This document shows positions 53,961-64,000 of a DNA stretch of 64,000 nt, in pieces. Position numbers and translations under genes: made by a program. Origin of the DNA: Arachis hypogaea. Its lineage: Eukaryota; Streptophyta; Magnoliopsida; Fabales; Fabaceae. Position 1 is the first letter of the stretch; each line of letters opens with the position of its first letter. Where the stretch lies: assembly GCF_003086295.3 (NCBI RefSeq), contig NC_092048.1, forward strand, positions 68,242,841 through 68,306,840, given 5' to 3'. Below the pieces are notes generated by a model. It made no database searches, had not been told where the DNA came from, and saw nothing but the letters and a program-made list of their open reading frames with translations.

Positions 53961-54992
53961 TCCTGAGTATGTGCAACAAAGAGACTAATCCGGGAGTTAC
54001 TGATCGGATTATGAGTCGGGTTTGGCACTAAAACCGACATATGATATCACAACCAATAGGACAGACATTCATCATGTGCATCTTCTATATGTTTGCTTGC
54101 TTTAATTACTTGAGTTTGTCTAATTTTATAATATGCCTACTTGCTTCTTGAATTACTTGTTATATATATGAATACTACCTGTGTTTTCCTTGCTTGCATT
54201 ATCTGTGTTTGTTTGGTGCTGAAGAGGTTAGGTAGGCGGCGGCGATGAGATTGCACAGAGGGTAGGTTGGTGAAGGCTGTAGGACAGCGGTGACTAGTTT
54301 TAGTTAGAAATTCCCTAAGATTAGATACCTTGTTTATTATTCATGGTTTAAGTTATTTATTTCGTTAAGTTTGGATATCTGTTTGGTATGAAGCTCTAGG
54401 ATTGCCTCTGGCATCCCAGGGTCTTACATCTTACATTACTGGGTACTGTTACCATATTGAGAACCTCTGGTTCTCATTCCATATGTTGTTGTTATTTTTC
54501 AGATGCAGGTTGCAACCCACCTCAGTGAGTTGCTTGATGGTAGCAGCGTGGAGGATCTTAATCTCTTTTTGTTGTCATTTTGGTTATTTTGATTAGTACT
54601 CTCACTTTTGTATTTACTTTTTCCTTAGAGGCTTACTTTGAGAGTGATATTTTGTATAAGCTGTTTTACTTTCAAAACTCTGTATGTCTGTATTTAATTA
54701 GTCGGCCTAAACTCCGCAGGCTTAGACTAGTATCTTATGATTATCATACTCTTGTATAACTACATATATCTTGTACCTTAAGTAGTGGATCTTATCTTTT
54801 ACGCTTGTAGCTCGTGTGAACGTTCGTGCTTTGTAATGCTATATTTGAGCTTATTTTATTCATCGAGCTTCTAGAATGATTATTCCTTCTATATATATAA
54901 TTATGTATGAGCCTTAGAATTGTCGTAACTCTTGATTAACCTTTGTTTTACGGCATGAGGTCAAGCTTAGGGTAATAGGGTGTTACATTTAG

Positions 54993-55004
54993 TGGTATCA
55001 GAGC
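54993..55004 (+). other. R12 primer-binding site (initiator tRNA-Met)
   Basis: TGGTATCAGAGC, complementary to the 3' end of initiator tRNA-Met, stands 5 bases after the LTR end. It is typical of Del/Tekay-type elements. Confidence 0.9.
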
Positions 55005-55211
55005 GGTTCGTCCTGTGAGCCTGAGGGATAGACCGATTGTGCTTCATTGCATACTCTGTGTCATTTTTCTTTCATGCTATTTAGGTTATCTACTTGATAT
55101 TTCATAGCATGCTTGTTTGTGAGTGCCTTTTTGGGATAATTGAAGCACTAGGCTTTTGATATTGAGGCTGATCACCTTGATATCGAATGGTTGGTGTAGA
55201 CAGGAACCCTA

Positions 55212-56134
55212 GTAGCTACTCGCGGACGAGGTCGTACACGTTCACGAAGAGAGAGTAGAAATGAGCAACCGGCCGATAACCATGCCAAGTTCATGGAGGC
55301 AATGGCGAATCTTGCAAACACCATAGAGGCAAATGCTGCTGCGACTCTGCAAGTTGTGCAGAGGCTGGGTCAACTGGAGGAAAACGGGAACGGTAACGAA
55401 AATGGGAGCGAACATGCGGAAGGAAATAGTAATGACTTGGGAGATGCTCTAATGAACTTGGCTATATTTCTGAAATTTCACCCATCGACTTTCAGAGGTT
55501 CAAATAACCCTACTGAGGCGGATAATTGGTTTCAAGGTATGGAGCGTGCGTTGCAAGCTCAGCATGTCCTGACTAACTAATACGTGGAGTTTGCGGCTTA
55601 TCAACTGTTAGGAGAGGCACAACATTGGTGGCAAAGAGAGCGCCAGTTGATGCAACTTCCGAATGCAGAAATCCCTTGGGATGCATTTCAAACGGCGTTC
55701 TATAAGAAGTACTTTCCTAAATCTGCAAGGAAAGCAAAGAAAATGGAACTTATGCAACTAAAGCAAGGTTCCTTGTCTGTGGCGGAGTATACTAGCCAAT
55801 TTGAGGAGCTCTGTAGGTTCTCTAGGGCGTGTCAGGGTGCCCCAGAGACCTATGAAAGTTGGAAATAAATCAAGTATCAAAGGTGCTTGAAGGATAACAT
55901 CATGACTGTTGTGGCTCTTTTAGAGATTCGGATTTTCTCTGATCTAGTGAACATGGTGAGAGTTGTTGAGGAATATGCAAAGACGGTAGCTTCGTCAAGG
56001 GACACTCGTGGAGGAAACACTAGTAGGGAACGTGATGATTACCTTGGACCAAGGAGACAACACTTCAAGAGAAATGGTGAGCGGAAGCAGTTAAGAGCTT
56101 ACTCCCCTGATATGAAATGTTAGGAGTGTGGAAA
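55212..56134 (+). pseudogene. gag: R12 gag pseudogene, cut by R13
   Basis: One frame begins with VATRGRGRTRSRRES (a GTA stands where a start codon is expected) and reads a chromovirus-type gag: FLKFHPSTFRGSNNP, AAYQLLGEAQHWW, FYKKYFPKSARKAKKMEL, FEELCRFS, VVEEYAKT. Stops lie at 55578, 55866 and 56121. The last, TAG, is inside the expected zinc knuckle (KC-stop-ECG), after which R13 begins at 56135. All later R12 sequence is outside the window. Confidence 0.88.
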
Positions 56135-57663
56135 TGATAAACCACTATTTTATGGTTTACATTGTATTTAATTGAGTGGTTTCATCAAGTCTTCACCCAC
56201 TTATTCATACCAATTGCATGATTTTATAATTCCTTCCTAATATTGTTTTATGGATGAAAACTTGCTTCCTAGAGATCTTTAAATTGTATATTTTAATTCT
56301 CCTTTATACCATTCGATTCCGTGATCCGTGTGTTAAGTGTTTTAGGTTTCATAGGGCAGGAATGGCTTAGAGAATGGAGAGAAAGCTTGCAAAAATGGAA
56401 GGAACACAAGAAATTAAGGAGATGACCAGCGAACACTGACGCGCGCGCATAGCTCACGCGAGCGCACGGAATAGAGAAAATCGCAGCGACGCGTGCGCGT
56501 GCCCTACGCGTACGCGCGGATTGGGGTCTGCAAGTATAACGCGAATGCGTGGACGACGCGTGCGCGTGACAAGGAAAATCTCTGAATGACGCGAACGTGT
56601 GACTGATGCGTACGCGTGACCTGTGCGATCTGCAAAATTAACAGAAAACACTGGGGGCGATTTCGGGCCATGTTTTGACCCAGTTTTCGGCCCGAAAACA
56701 CAGAATAAAGCCAGGGAACATGCAAAAACTCAACACACATCCTAGACATAATAGACATACAGTTTTAGATACATTAGGATAGTTTTTAGGTTTTTAGATC
56801 TGAATTTAGAGAGGATTACTTTCCCTCTAGGTTCACTTTACATTCATTGCTTTCGCTTTTGGTTATTGAAGAGCCATTACTTCCGTTGAAGACATTATTC
56901 TAGTTTGTTTCTTTACTTACTCTTTTATTTATTTATAACATATTCTTAATTCTTACTTAAAGTAGTAATTGGATTATTTTCATGGATTGTTAATGCAAAG
57001 GAATACTTTTACTTTTAATTAATTTTATTTAATTTATCATGTCTTCTTCTTATATTTTTATCAGCGTTATATTCAGGTCAATGGAGTAGATTTCCCAAAC
57101 TAGACATGGGGGTTGATTAAGAGGAGACACTTGAGTTGGAAGGCTTAAGTGTTGGTTAAATTGGAAGTTGTTGTCTAGTTCTGTATTTACTAACGCTGAA
57201 CCTTCCCAAGGGAGAGGACTAGGATTTGCGAATAAGGATTAGCTCAATCACTTGACTTTCCTTTATTTAGTAAGGGTTAACTAAGTGAAAACAATAACCT
57301 TTTTGATACCACACTTAAGAGATCCCAACAAGGATAGAACTTCCAATTAATCATTCCCCCAGTCAAGGCTTTTTATTAAAATATTAATAATCATTCTTAG
57401 TTTTATTGCTTTAATTTATAATTATTTAATTGCTCATTATCCAAACTCAAACTCTCTCGGAAAATTCCTAATTAATAAATTAGCATCATTTTTCGCAACT
57501 CGTTGGGAGACGACCTGGGACTCATACTCCCAGTATTTTTATTTCTAAAATTTCGTGACAACTTTTCTAAATTGACAAGGCGGATCCTAGCTGGTTAAGA
57601 ACTATACTCTCAACGCATTCTCTATATGGATTTCTTAATTTGCCAACTTCTGCCCTCACGTCA
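56135..57663 (+). repeat. R13 5' LTR (1529 bp)
   Basis: It starts TGATAAACCACTATTTTATG and ends CTCACGTCA. It has a CG-rich array at 56430-56620 (GACGCGTGCGCGTG, GATGCGTACGCGTGAC) with copies 25-35 bases apart, followed by ACTGGGGGCGATTTCGG; a similar phrase follows the array in R5. Confidence 0.88.
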
Positions 57664-57668
57664 ATTTT

Positions 57669-57686
57669 TGGCGCCGTTGCCGGGGA
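57669..57686 (+). other. R13 primer-binding site (tRNA-Asp)
   Basis: TGGCGCCGTTGCCGGGGA, 5 bases after the LTR end. About 100 bases of leader precede gag. Confidence 0.9.
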
Positions 57687-57789
57687 GTTGCAATAGTGTG
57701 CTAAATTATTAATAAGTATACATGATTTATTTTATTTGCATATTTTATTTTTATTTTTTTTACCATGAGCTATATATTTTTCTCATTGA

Positions 57790-60700
57790 ATGACGTGTTC
57801 ATTGCCTGATCCGAGCTTAGTTGCATTTGATCCTGAAATTGAAAGAACTCTTTCACGTATTAGGCGAGCTCGGCACAGGATAGCCTCTGAGGGTGGTGAA
57901 GATATTGTTATCAATTCACCAGTCTCATCTGAAGGCAAAACTGAACCGCCATCTGAGAGCGAACCAAGCTCCTTTACTACTGATTCAGTTGATTCACGCG
58001 CAGGTAACATGGTAGCACCTAGGAGGATTACTCTCCTAGAGGCTGGAGCCCCAGATTTTACACTGCAGCCGTATCAAGTACATCATCCGACTCTGGCTGC
58101 AAATTTTGAGCTGAAGACTGCACTAATCAACTTGATGCCCAAATTTCATGGCTTACCTGCTCAGGAGCCTATCAAGCACCTAAGGGATTTCCAGACAGCC
58201 TGTTCTACTGTTAGGCATAATGGTGCAGATGAAACTTCTATTTTGTTAACCGCCTTCCCGTTTTCTCTTGAGGGAAAGGCAATGGAGTAGTACTACTCCC
58301 AACCTGAAGTGACTGTTACCAACTGGGATACGCTCAGGAGAGAATTTTTGGAAAAATACTTTCCAGCTGAAGTCACAGATAGACTGAGGAAAGAGATCTC
58401 CTGCATTGTTCAAGGAGAATCAGAGTCTCTTTATGAGTACTGAGAGTGCTTTAAAAACCTTCTATACGCATGCCCCCATCACATGATTGACAGACTGGTG
58501 TTGACCAGCTACTTCACACAAGGCATGAAGCCTCAGGATAAAACTACACTGGATGGTGCTAGTAATGGTTCTATGAAAAAGTACAAGACTGCAGATGAAG
58601 TATGGCAACTGATCAGCGATTTAGCTGAGTCCACTAGGAATCACAGGCACAGGCACATCCACTCAAAATCTGTTGCAGAGGTTTCCTCTAGCATTAAGAC
58701 TACTGCTCTTACACAAAGTATATGTGAAATGACCAACCTACTAAAGCAAATGCAGTTGAACCAACAACAACAAGCTCAGCCTCACCCACCACAACAGAGC
58801 CAACAGTTAGTCCCACAAAGAGTATGTGGAATCTATGCTGATTATAGTCATTATACTGATGAATGTCCGCAGCTCCAACAAGAAGACAACACTGTGGCAG
58901 CTACTCATAACTTCTATGACCGCCAGAATCAAGGATACAATCAACAAGGCGGCAATTACAACCAAGGTTGAAACTATAACCAAGGATGGCAGGACAACTC
59001 CAACCAGGGTTGGAAAGATAATTTCAACCATGGCTGGAGGGACAGCTATAACAGAGGATGCAGAGAAAATAATGGAAACCAGAGGTGGAATAACAACAAC
59101 AGACAGCAGAATTAGAACCAGCCTTATAGAGCACCTTACCTAAGACAATCTCAAGGATCCCATCATAACCAACAACAAGTTCCTCAGATCACTTATCCTA
59201 ATTCCTCATCAAATGACGAGATGCTTCGTTCTCTTGCACAAGGGCAACAAGACATGCAGATGCAGCTGAACTCTACTTTAAATGGTCTGAATGCCACTTT
59301 ACAAGCTCTCGCCTCCAGGATAGATTCATTACCTAATTCCACTAACCAACCTTTAAGCTCCAGTGGAATTCCTTCTCAAACCTTACCTAATCCCAAGGGT
59401 GGCATCAATGCCATCACTTTGAGGTCCAGAACCACACTACAAGAGAGGAACCATGAGGAGCCAAGTCCAATAGAACATGCCCCAACTGAGAATGTGGTAG
59501 AAGTGGAAGACACTGAAGAGGAAGAGGACGTACAAGACATGGTTGAAGAAGAAACAGATCAACCAAGGAATGGAGAACCAAAAGAAGCTAAAGTTATAAA
59601 AGACACCATTCCTATCCCATTTTCACACCATGCAAAGAAGTCCAAGAAGCAGATGGAACTTGACCCCAAAATGGTAGAAATATTCAAAAAGGTTGAGGTA
59701 ATTGTTCCCCTTTTTGATGTCATTCAGCAGGTACCTAAATACACAAAGTTTCTGAAGGATTTATGCATTCATAAAGATAAAATTAATGAGTTAGAAACTA
59801 TTCCTTTAGGTAGTTCTTTATCTGCTTTAATGGGAAGTATACCTGAAAAATGTAGTGATCCAGGTCCATGCATGGTTAACTGTACCATTGGAGGTGTAAT
59901 ATTTTTTTATTGCATGTGTGACTTACGAGCGTGTGTTAGTATAATTCCATTGTCTATATATGATACCGTGAGGCTCCCTCCCTTAAAAAGCTCGACAACT
60001 TGTTTTGTGTTAGCAGATAAAAGTATTATTACAGTAGTTGGAATTGCTGAAGATGTATTAGTGAGCATTAAGGGGCTCACATTTCCTATTGACTTCTATA
60101 TCCTGGAAATGCTCCCTAATGACTCAGGAAAACCATCATCAATCCTGCTTGGAAGACCATTCCTGAAGACTTCAAAGTTCAAGTTGCATGCATTCTCAGG
60201 AACTTACTCCTTTGAGATAGATGGCAGAATAGCGAATTTCAGTTTAAATGAAGCTATGAAGCACCCTCCGGAAGATCGTTCTATCTTTCAGTGCGACATC
60301 ATTGATGAAACTGTAGTTGAAGTTCACCAAGAAGAAATAGAAGAGAAGCACATAGAGCAAGATCCAAGTGTGGGGACACCCTCTGAACACAATGAGGACC
60401 ATTTGCCATTATCATTAATCCCGGATGATCCAGAGCCTAACCATGAGCAGAAATTGGAATTAAAGCCCCTCCCTCCACACCTCAAGTACGCTTACCTTGA
60501 GGATAATCAGAAGTTTCCAGTTATCATTGCAAGGGAAGTCACTTCTCAACAAAAAGAGCCACTGCTCAGAGTGCTGAGAAAACATAAGAAAGTAATTGGA
60601 TGGAGCTTGGCGGATATAGTAGGTATCAACCCTCAAGTTTGTGAACAAAAAATATTCCTAGAAGAGGGAGCAAAGCTTATCCGTCAACCCAAAGAAGATT

Positions 60701-63365
60701 GAATCCCACCATCTTAGAAGTTGTCAAGAAAGAAGTGACCAGGCTACTTGAAGCAGATATCATTTACCCCATTTCAGATAGTGAGTGGGTCAGTCTAGTA
60801 CAAGTGGTGCCCAAGAAGTCTGGAGTCACAACAATAAAGAATGAGCATGGAGAGCTCCTGACAACTAGAGTGCAGAATTTATGGAGAGTTTGCATTGACT
60901 ATAGGCGTCTCAACCAAGCCACTCGCAAGGATCGTTACCCCTTGCCATTCATTGATCAGATTCTTGATCGCCTGTCAGGTAAATCCCATTATTACTTTTT
61001 AGATGGTTATACAGGCTACTTTCAAATTCATATAGCTCCTGAAGATCAGGAGAAGACTACTTTTACATGTCCCTTTGGAACGTATGCATACAAAAGGATG
61101 CCCTTTGGTTTATGTAATGCACCGGCTACTTTCCAAAGATGCATGATGAGCATCTTTTCAGATCTTATTGAGAACTGTATGGAAGTTTTTATGGATGATT
61201 TTAGCATATATGGTGATTCATTTAGCCTTTGCTTGGATAGTTTATCTAGAGTATTAGACAGGTGTATTATTACAAACCTTGTATTGAATTTTGAAAAATG
61301 TCACTTTATGGTAAAACAAGGAATTGTACTAGGACACATTGTATCTAATACTGGTATTTCTATAGATCCAGCAAAGGTAGATGTCATTTCTAGTTTACCT
61401 TACCCTTCCTCTGTGAGGGAAGTCCGTTCGTTCCTTGGCCACGCAGGTTTTTTACAGGAGATTCATTAAGGACTTCAGTAAGGTAGCGTTACCTTTATCC
61501 AGATTGCTGCAGAAAGATATTGAGTTTGAGTTCAGTGAGGATTGCATGCAAGCATTTGATAAGCTGAAGATCGCCCTGACTCAAGCTCCGATTGTGAGAA
61601 GACCAGACTGGAGCCAGCCATTTGAAATTATCTGTGATGCCTCCAACCATGCAGTAGGAGCGGCGGTGGCTCAGCACGAAGGTAATGATCCTTTTGTAAT
61701 TGCTTATGTGTCTAAAACTTTAGACGCTGCTCAGTCTAATTACACTACTACTGAAAAAGAGCTTCTAGCTAATTTTTTGCTATGGATAAATTCTGAGCCT
61801 ATTTACTTGGTACTAAGGTGGTAGTGTACTCAGATCATGCAACTCTAAAATATTTATTAGCTAAAAAAGAGTCCAAACCAAGGCTAATACGTTGGATATT
61901 GCTGCTACAAGAATTTGATTTAGAAATTAAGGATAGGAGTGGTAACCAGTATTTAGTGGCAAACTACCTGAGTCGCGTTAAGCACATTAAGGATGACTCC
62001 ACTCCTATCAATGATACTTTCCCATTTGATAACTTGTATGCAGTGTCTGAGGTAGTTCCTTGGTATGCACCTGTAGCTAATTATCTAGTTAGCCACACTT
62101 TCCCTCCAAATTTTACTAAGCATCAAAGAGACAAGCTGAAAAGCGAGTATAAATATTATATATGGGATGATCCATATTTATGGAGGTGTGGTGCTGACCA
62201 GGTAATTAGACGATGTGTACCACAATCAGAATTCCAGTCTATTTCAGAGGCCTGCCACTCATCTGAGAGTGGAGGACATTTTAGCCCGCAAAGAACAGCT
62301 AGAAAAATCTTAGACTGTGGATTCTGGTGGCCTACTCTTTTTAAAGATGCTGCTGAATTTTGTAAATCTTGTTCCCCATGCCAAAGGTTTGGTAATATAT
62401 CCAAGAGGGATGAGATGCCTCAACAGATTATGCTTTTCTGTGAAATTTTTTATGTTTGGGGCATTGACTTCATGGGTCCATTCCCAAACTCTAATGGGTA
62501 CCTTTATATATTGTTAGCTGTAGATTATGTTTCTAAATGGGTAGAAGCAATTCCTACCCGTACTGATGATGCTAACGATGTTGTTTCCTTTGTTAGAAAC
62601 TATATTATTTGTCGCTTTGGATCACCACGAGCAATCGTGAGTGATCAAGGCACTCACTTTTGTAATAGGAGACTGACAGGATTACTGAAAAAGCATGGAA
62701 TTATTCATAAAGTAGCAATAGCTTATCATCCCCAGACCAATGGACAAGAAGAAGTGCCTAACAGGGAGATTAAACGTATTCTGGAGAAGATAGTGAAGCC
62801 TCATAGGAAGGACTAGTGTGCCAGGCTACAAGATGCACTCTGGGCATATAGAACAGCATACAAGACACCCATTGGGATGAGCCCCTTCCGTTTAGTGTAC
62901 GAAAAAGCTTGACACCTTCCAGTGGAGGTGGAACACAAGGCTTTCTGGGCTGTGAGGGAGTGCAATATGAATTTTGAAGAAGCTAGTGCTGAAAGGAAGC
63001 TGCAACTAGCAGAATTGGAGAATCTTCGCCTAGAAGCATATGACAACTCCAGGCGATACAAAGAAATGATGAAGGCTGTCCATGACAAGCACATAAAAAG
63101 GAGAGAATTCAGACCAGGGGAGTTAGTTCTTCTTTACAACTCCAGGCTGAGGCTCATGCCAGGTAAACTGAGATCAAGATGGGAAGGTCCATACAGAGTA
63201 GAAAAGGCAGAGCCAAACGGAGTTTTCCACTTGCGTAATCCTTCTAGCTCCAAATTCATTAAGGCCAATGGACATTGCCTAAAGCTTTATCATGGAGAGA
63301 AGATGAAGGATCACAAAGAACTAGAGGTTTTCCTCTTGGAAGATCTACCAACAAAAGCAGAATGA
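57790..63365 (+). pseudogene. gag-pol: R13 gag-pol pseudogene, full length
   Basis: From ATG 57790: gag (FELKTALINLMPKFHG, YFTQGMKPQDKTTLDGAS), N/Q-rich repeats (NYNQGW), protease (CDLRACVSIIP, ILLGRPFLKT), RT (YRRLNQATRKD, MPFGLCNAPATFQR, FMDDFSIYGDS), RNase H ([28 protein letters not shown]), integrase zinc motif ([15 protein letters not shown]), catalytic core ([26 protein letters not shown]) and C-terminal domain (GELVLLYNSRL). Breaks: stops at 58288, 58441, 58969, 59113, 62814 and 62911; frameshifts near 60688 (C run one short), 61450 (T run one long) and 61765-61800. Four of the six stops are in Trp positions. Several breaks lie at homopolymers. Confidence 0.9.
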
Positions 63366-63374
63366 GCCTAAAGA

Positions 63375-63426
63375 ACGTCCAACTTAAGGACGTAAAAGCA
63401 AAGTGCTAGGTAGGAGACAACCCACC
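63375..63426 (+). promoter_or_regulatory. Post-stop double hairpin of R13
   Basis: Hairpin 1 is ACGTCC-AACTTAA-GGACGT (63375-63393, 6 bp); hairpin 2 is GGTAGG-AGACAA-CCCACC (63409-63426, one mismatch). It starts 9 bases after the gag-pol stop. Confidence 0.75.
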
Positions 63427-63559
63427 ATGGTATGATCGTTCCGTTTTAGTCTTAGTTTTATTTTAATTTATTCTATTATGATTTTGTTAATGACTCTTCT
63501 CATAATCTCTGCATATAGTCTGCATTTACATTTGCATTTGCATTCTGCATATAAAAAAA

Positions 63560-64000
63560 ATGCACGCGACGCGCAAGCGTCGCTGACGTGTTCGCGTCAT
63601 AAGTGCATTCGGAAGAAAAGAGAATTGAACAGAAAGTCACGCGGGAGCGTGGCTGGAGGCGTGCCTTAGGCACAAATACGCCCACGCGAACGCGTCGCTG
63701 ACGCGTCCGTGTCGTTTGCGAAACCAGCCTTCCACGCGTGCACGTCAACCACGCGCACGCGTGACCCTGCAAAAATCGACGTAAATGGGTGTATGGCAGC
63801 AAGTTGTGATGGAGTGGGGCTGGACTCGTGCTAGAAGCACAAGCCTTACCACGTGAACGCGTACCCCATCCGTCCGCGTCAGTTTTCAAAATAACACCTT
63901 TCACGCGTATGCGTCACCCACGCACACGCGTCACCCAGATTTTTGGCAAAATGCATTTAAAACAGAGAGTTGTGCGTACGCGAGGCTGCACTCACGCCAA
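63560..64000 (+). repeat. CG-rich palindrome array in R13 internal region
   Basis: Many ACGCGTNNGCGT-type words (CCACGCGTGCACGTC, CACGCGCACGCGTGAC, GTGCGTACGCGAGG) stand 25-40 bases apart to the window edge. They are the same type as in the R13 LTR (56430-56620), R4 and R5. The preceding 63427-63559 holds only T-rich text with a short GCATTT repeat. Confidence 0.85.

Larger units (their letters stand above)
50946..54987 (+). repeat. R12 5' LTR (about 4042 bp), Del/Tekay-like
   Basis: It starts TGTAAGAACCGG and ends GGTGTTACA, directly before a TGGTATCAGAGC primer site. It holds a TGATGA-rich tract (51960-52480), a motif GGATCATAACTCGAGCC with GGAAGTTATGATCATTC (52685-52820), a palindrome array (52880-53225) and a tandem repeat (53719-53960). 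No gene is seen. It is inserted in R11 gag; the possible target duplication is GGAGG (50941-50945). Confidence 0.85.
56135..64000 (+). mobile_element. R13: Athila-like LTR retrotransposon with full-length but broken gag-pol, right end outside window
   Basis: A 5' LTR, primer site, gag-pol, post-stop hairpins and a CG-rich array are visible; the 3' LTR is not. The LTR start (TGATAAACC), hairpin stems and CG-rich arrays tie it to R4 and R5, which lack enzymes. It is inserted in the R12 gag zinc-knuckle region; the possible target duplication is GGAAA (56130-56134). Confidence 0.9.

Noticed and set aside
133..64000. Many open frames on the strand opposite to gag-pol (for example 8835-9023, 9406-9996, 17405-17677, 29304-29735, 32087-32970)
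   Set aside because: They overlap clear gag, protease, RT or acidic repeat coding sequence on the other strand, show no domain of their own and have the composition of mirror reading.
1..64000. Any ordinary host gene, rRNA, working tRNA gene or organelle insert
   Set aside because: Apart from short gaps, the sequence can be assigned to LTR elements. The tRNA-like pieces are truncated or degenerate.

Overview
This window is plant repeat DNA with no host gene that I can support. It is a stack of LTR retrotransposons nested inside one another. Most belong to the Athila-like branch of Ty3/gypsy: the primer-binding site is complementary to plant tRNA-Asp, the polyprotein order is gag-protease-RT-RNase H-integrase, and the protease carries a D-L-G-A type motif. 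Two are Del/Tekay-like elements with LTRs starting TGTAA; one of them has a TGGTATCAGAGC primer site. The LTR starts (TGATGAGCGG, TGATGACAAG, TGATAAACC), the GGCGTT-AACGCC palindromes and the AAGTTTGGTGT motif fit the genus Arachis (peanut) best. That assignment rests on recall and was not searched.

I name the elements R1 to R13 in order of position. R1 (1-6857, minus) sits inside the integrase gene of R2 (6858-14074, minus). R2 sits in an LTR of R3 (14075-16051, minus), R3 in R4 (16052-19793, minus), and R4 in the ORF of R5 (19794-19975 and 37701-43262, plus). R5 sits in an LTR of R8 (43263-44035, minus), and R8 in the RT/RNase H region of R9 (44036 to about 48060, minus). This is a seven-level nest whose left ends all lie outside the window. 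A side branch is complete: R6 (19976-37695, minus, target duplication GTAGA) is in R5, and R7 (25190-35799, plus, target duplication ATGGA) is in an LTR of R6. On the right, a small pol fragment R10 (48061-48189) holds R11 (48190-50945, plus), which holds R12 (50946-56134, plus), which holds R13 (from 56135 to beyond the window, plus).

The coding parts fall into two groups. R2, R9 and R13 carry remains of full gag-pol genes; R2 is nearly intact. R1, R4, R5, R6 and R7 lack RT and most or all of integrase and look non-autonomous. R7 still has an open 955-codon gag-protease frame plus a second, frameshifted gene. By LTR type and palindrome type, R1 could be served by R2-like elements and R4/R5 by R13-like elements; this is inference.

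The most interesting signals are non-coding and are shared by unrelated copies. First, a two-hairpin module starts at, or shortly after, the stop codon of gag or gag-pol in six elements, and its stems change in a compensatory way. Second, palindrome arrays of an element-type-specific sequence occur both in the LTR and in the internal region of the same element; in R2 the array is translated. Third, tRNA-like relics occur in R1 and R2. Fourth, a stem-loop lies just before the 3' LTR or its homologous position. Fifth, an LTR hairpin module is shared across families. All LTR mismatch counts and ages are by-eye estimates.
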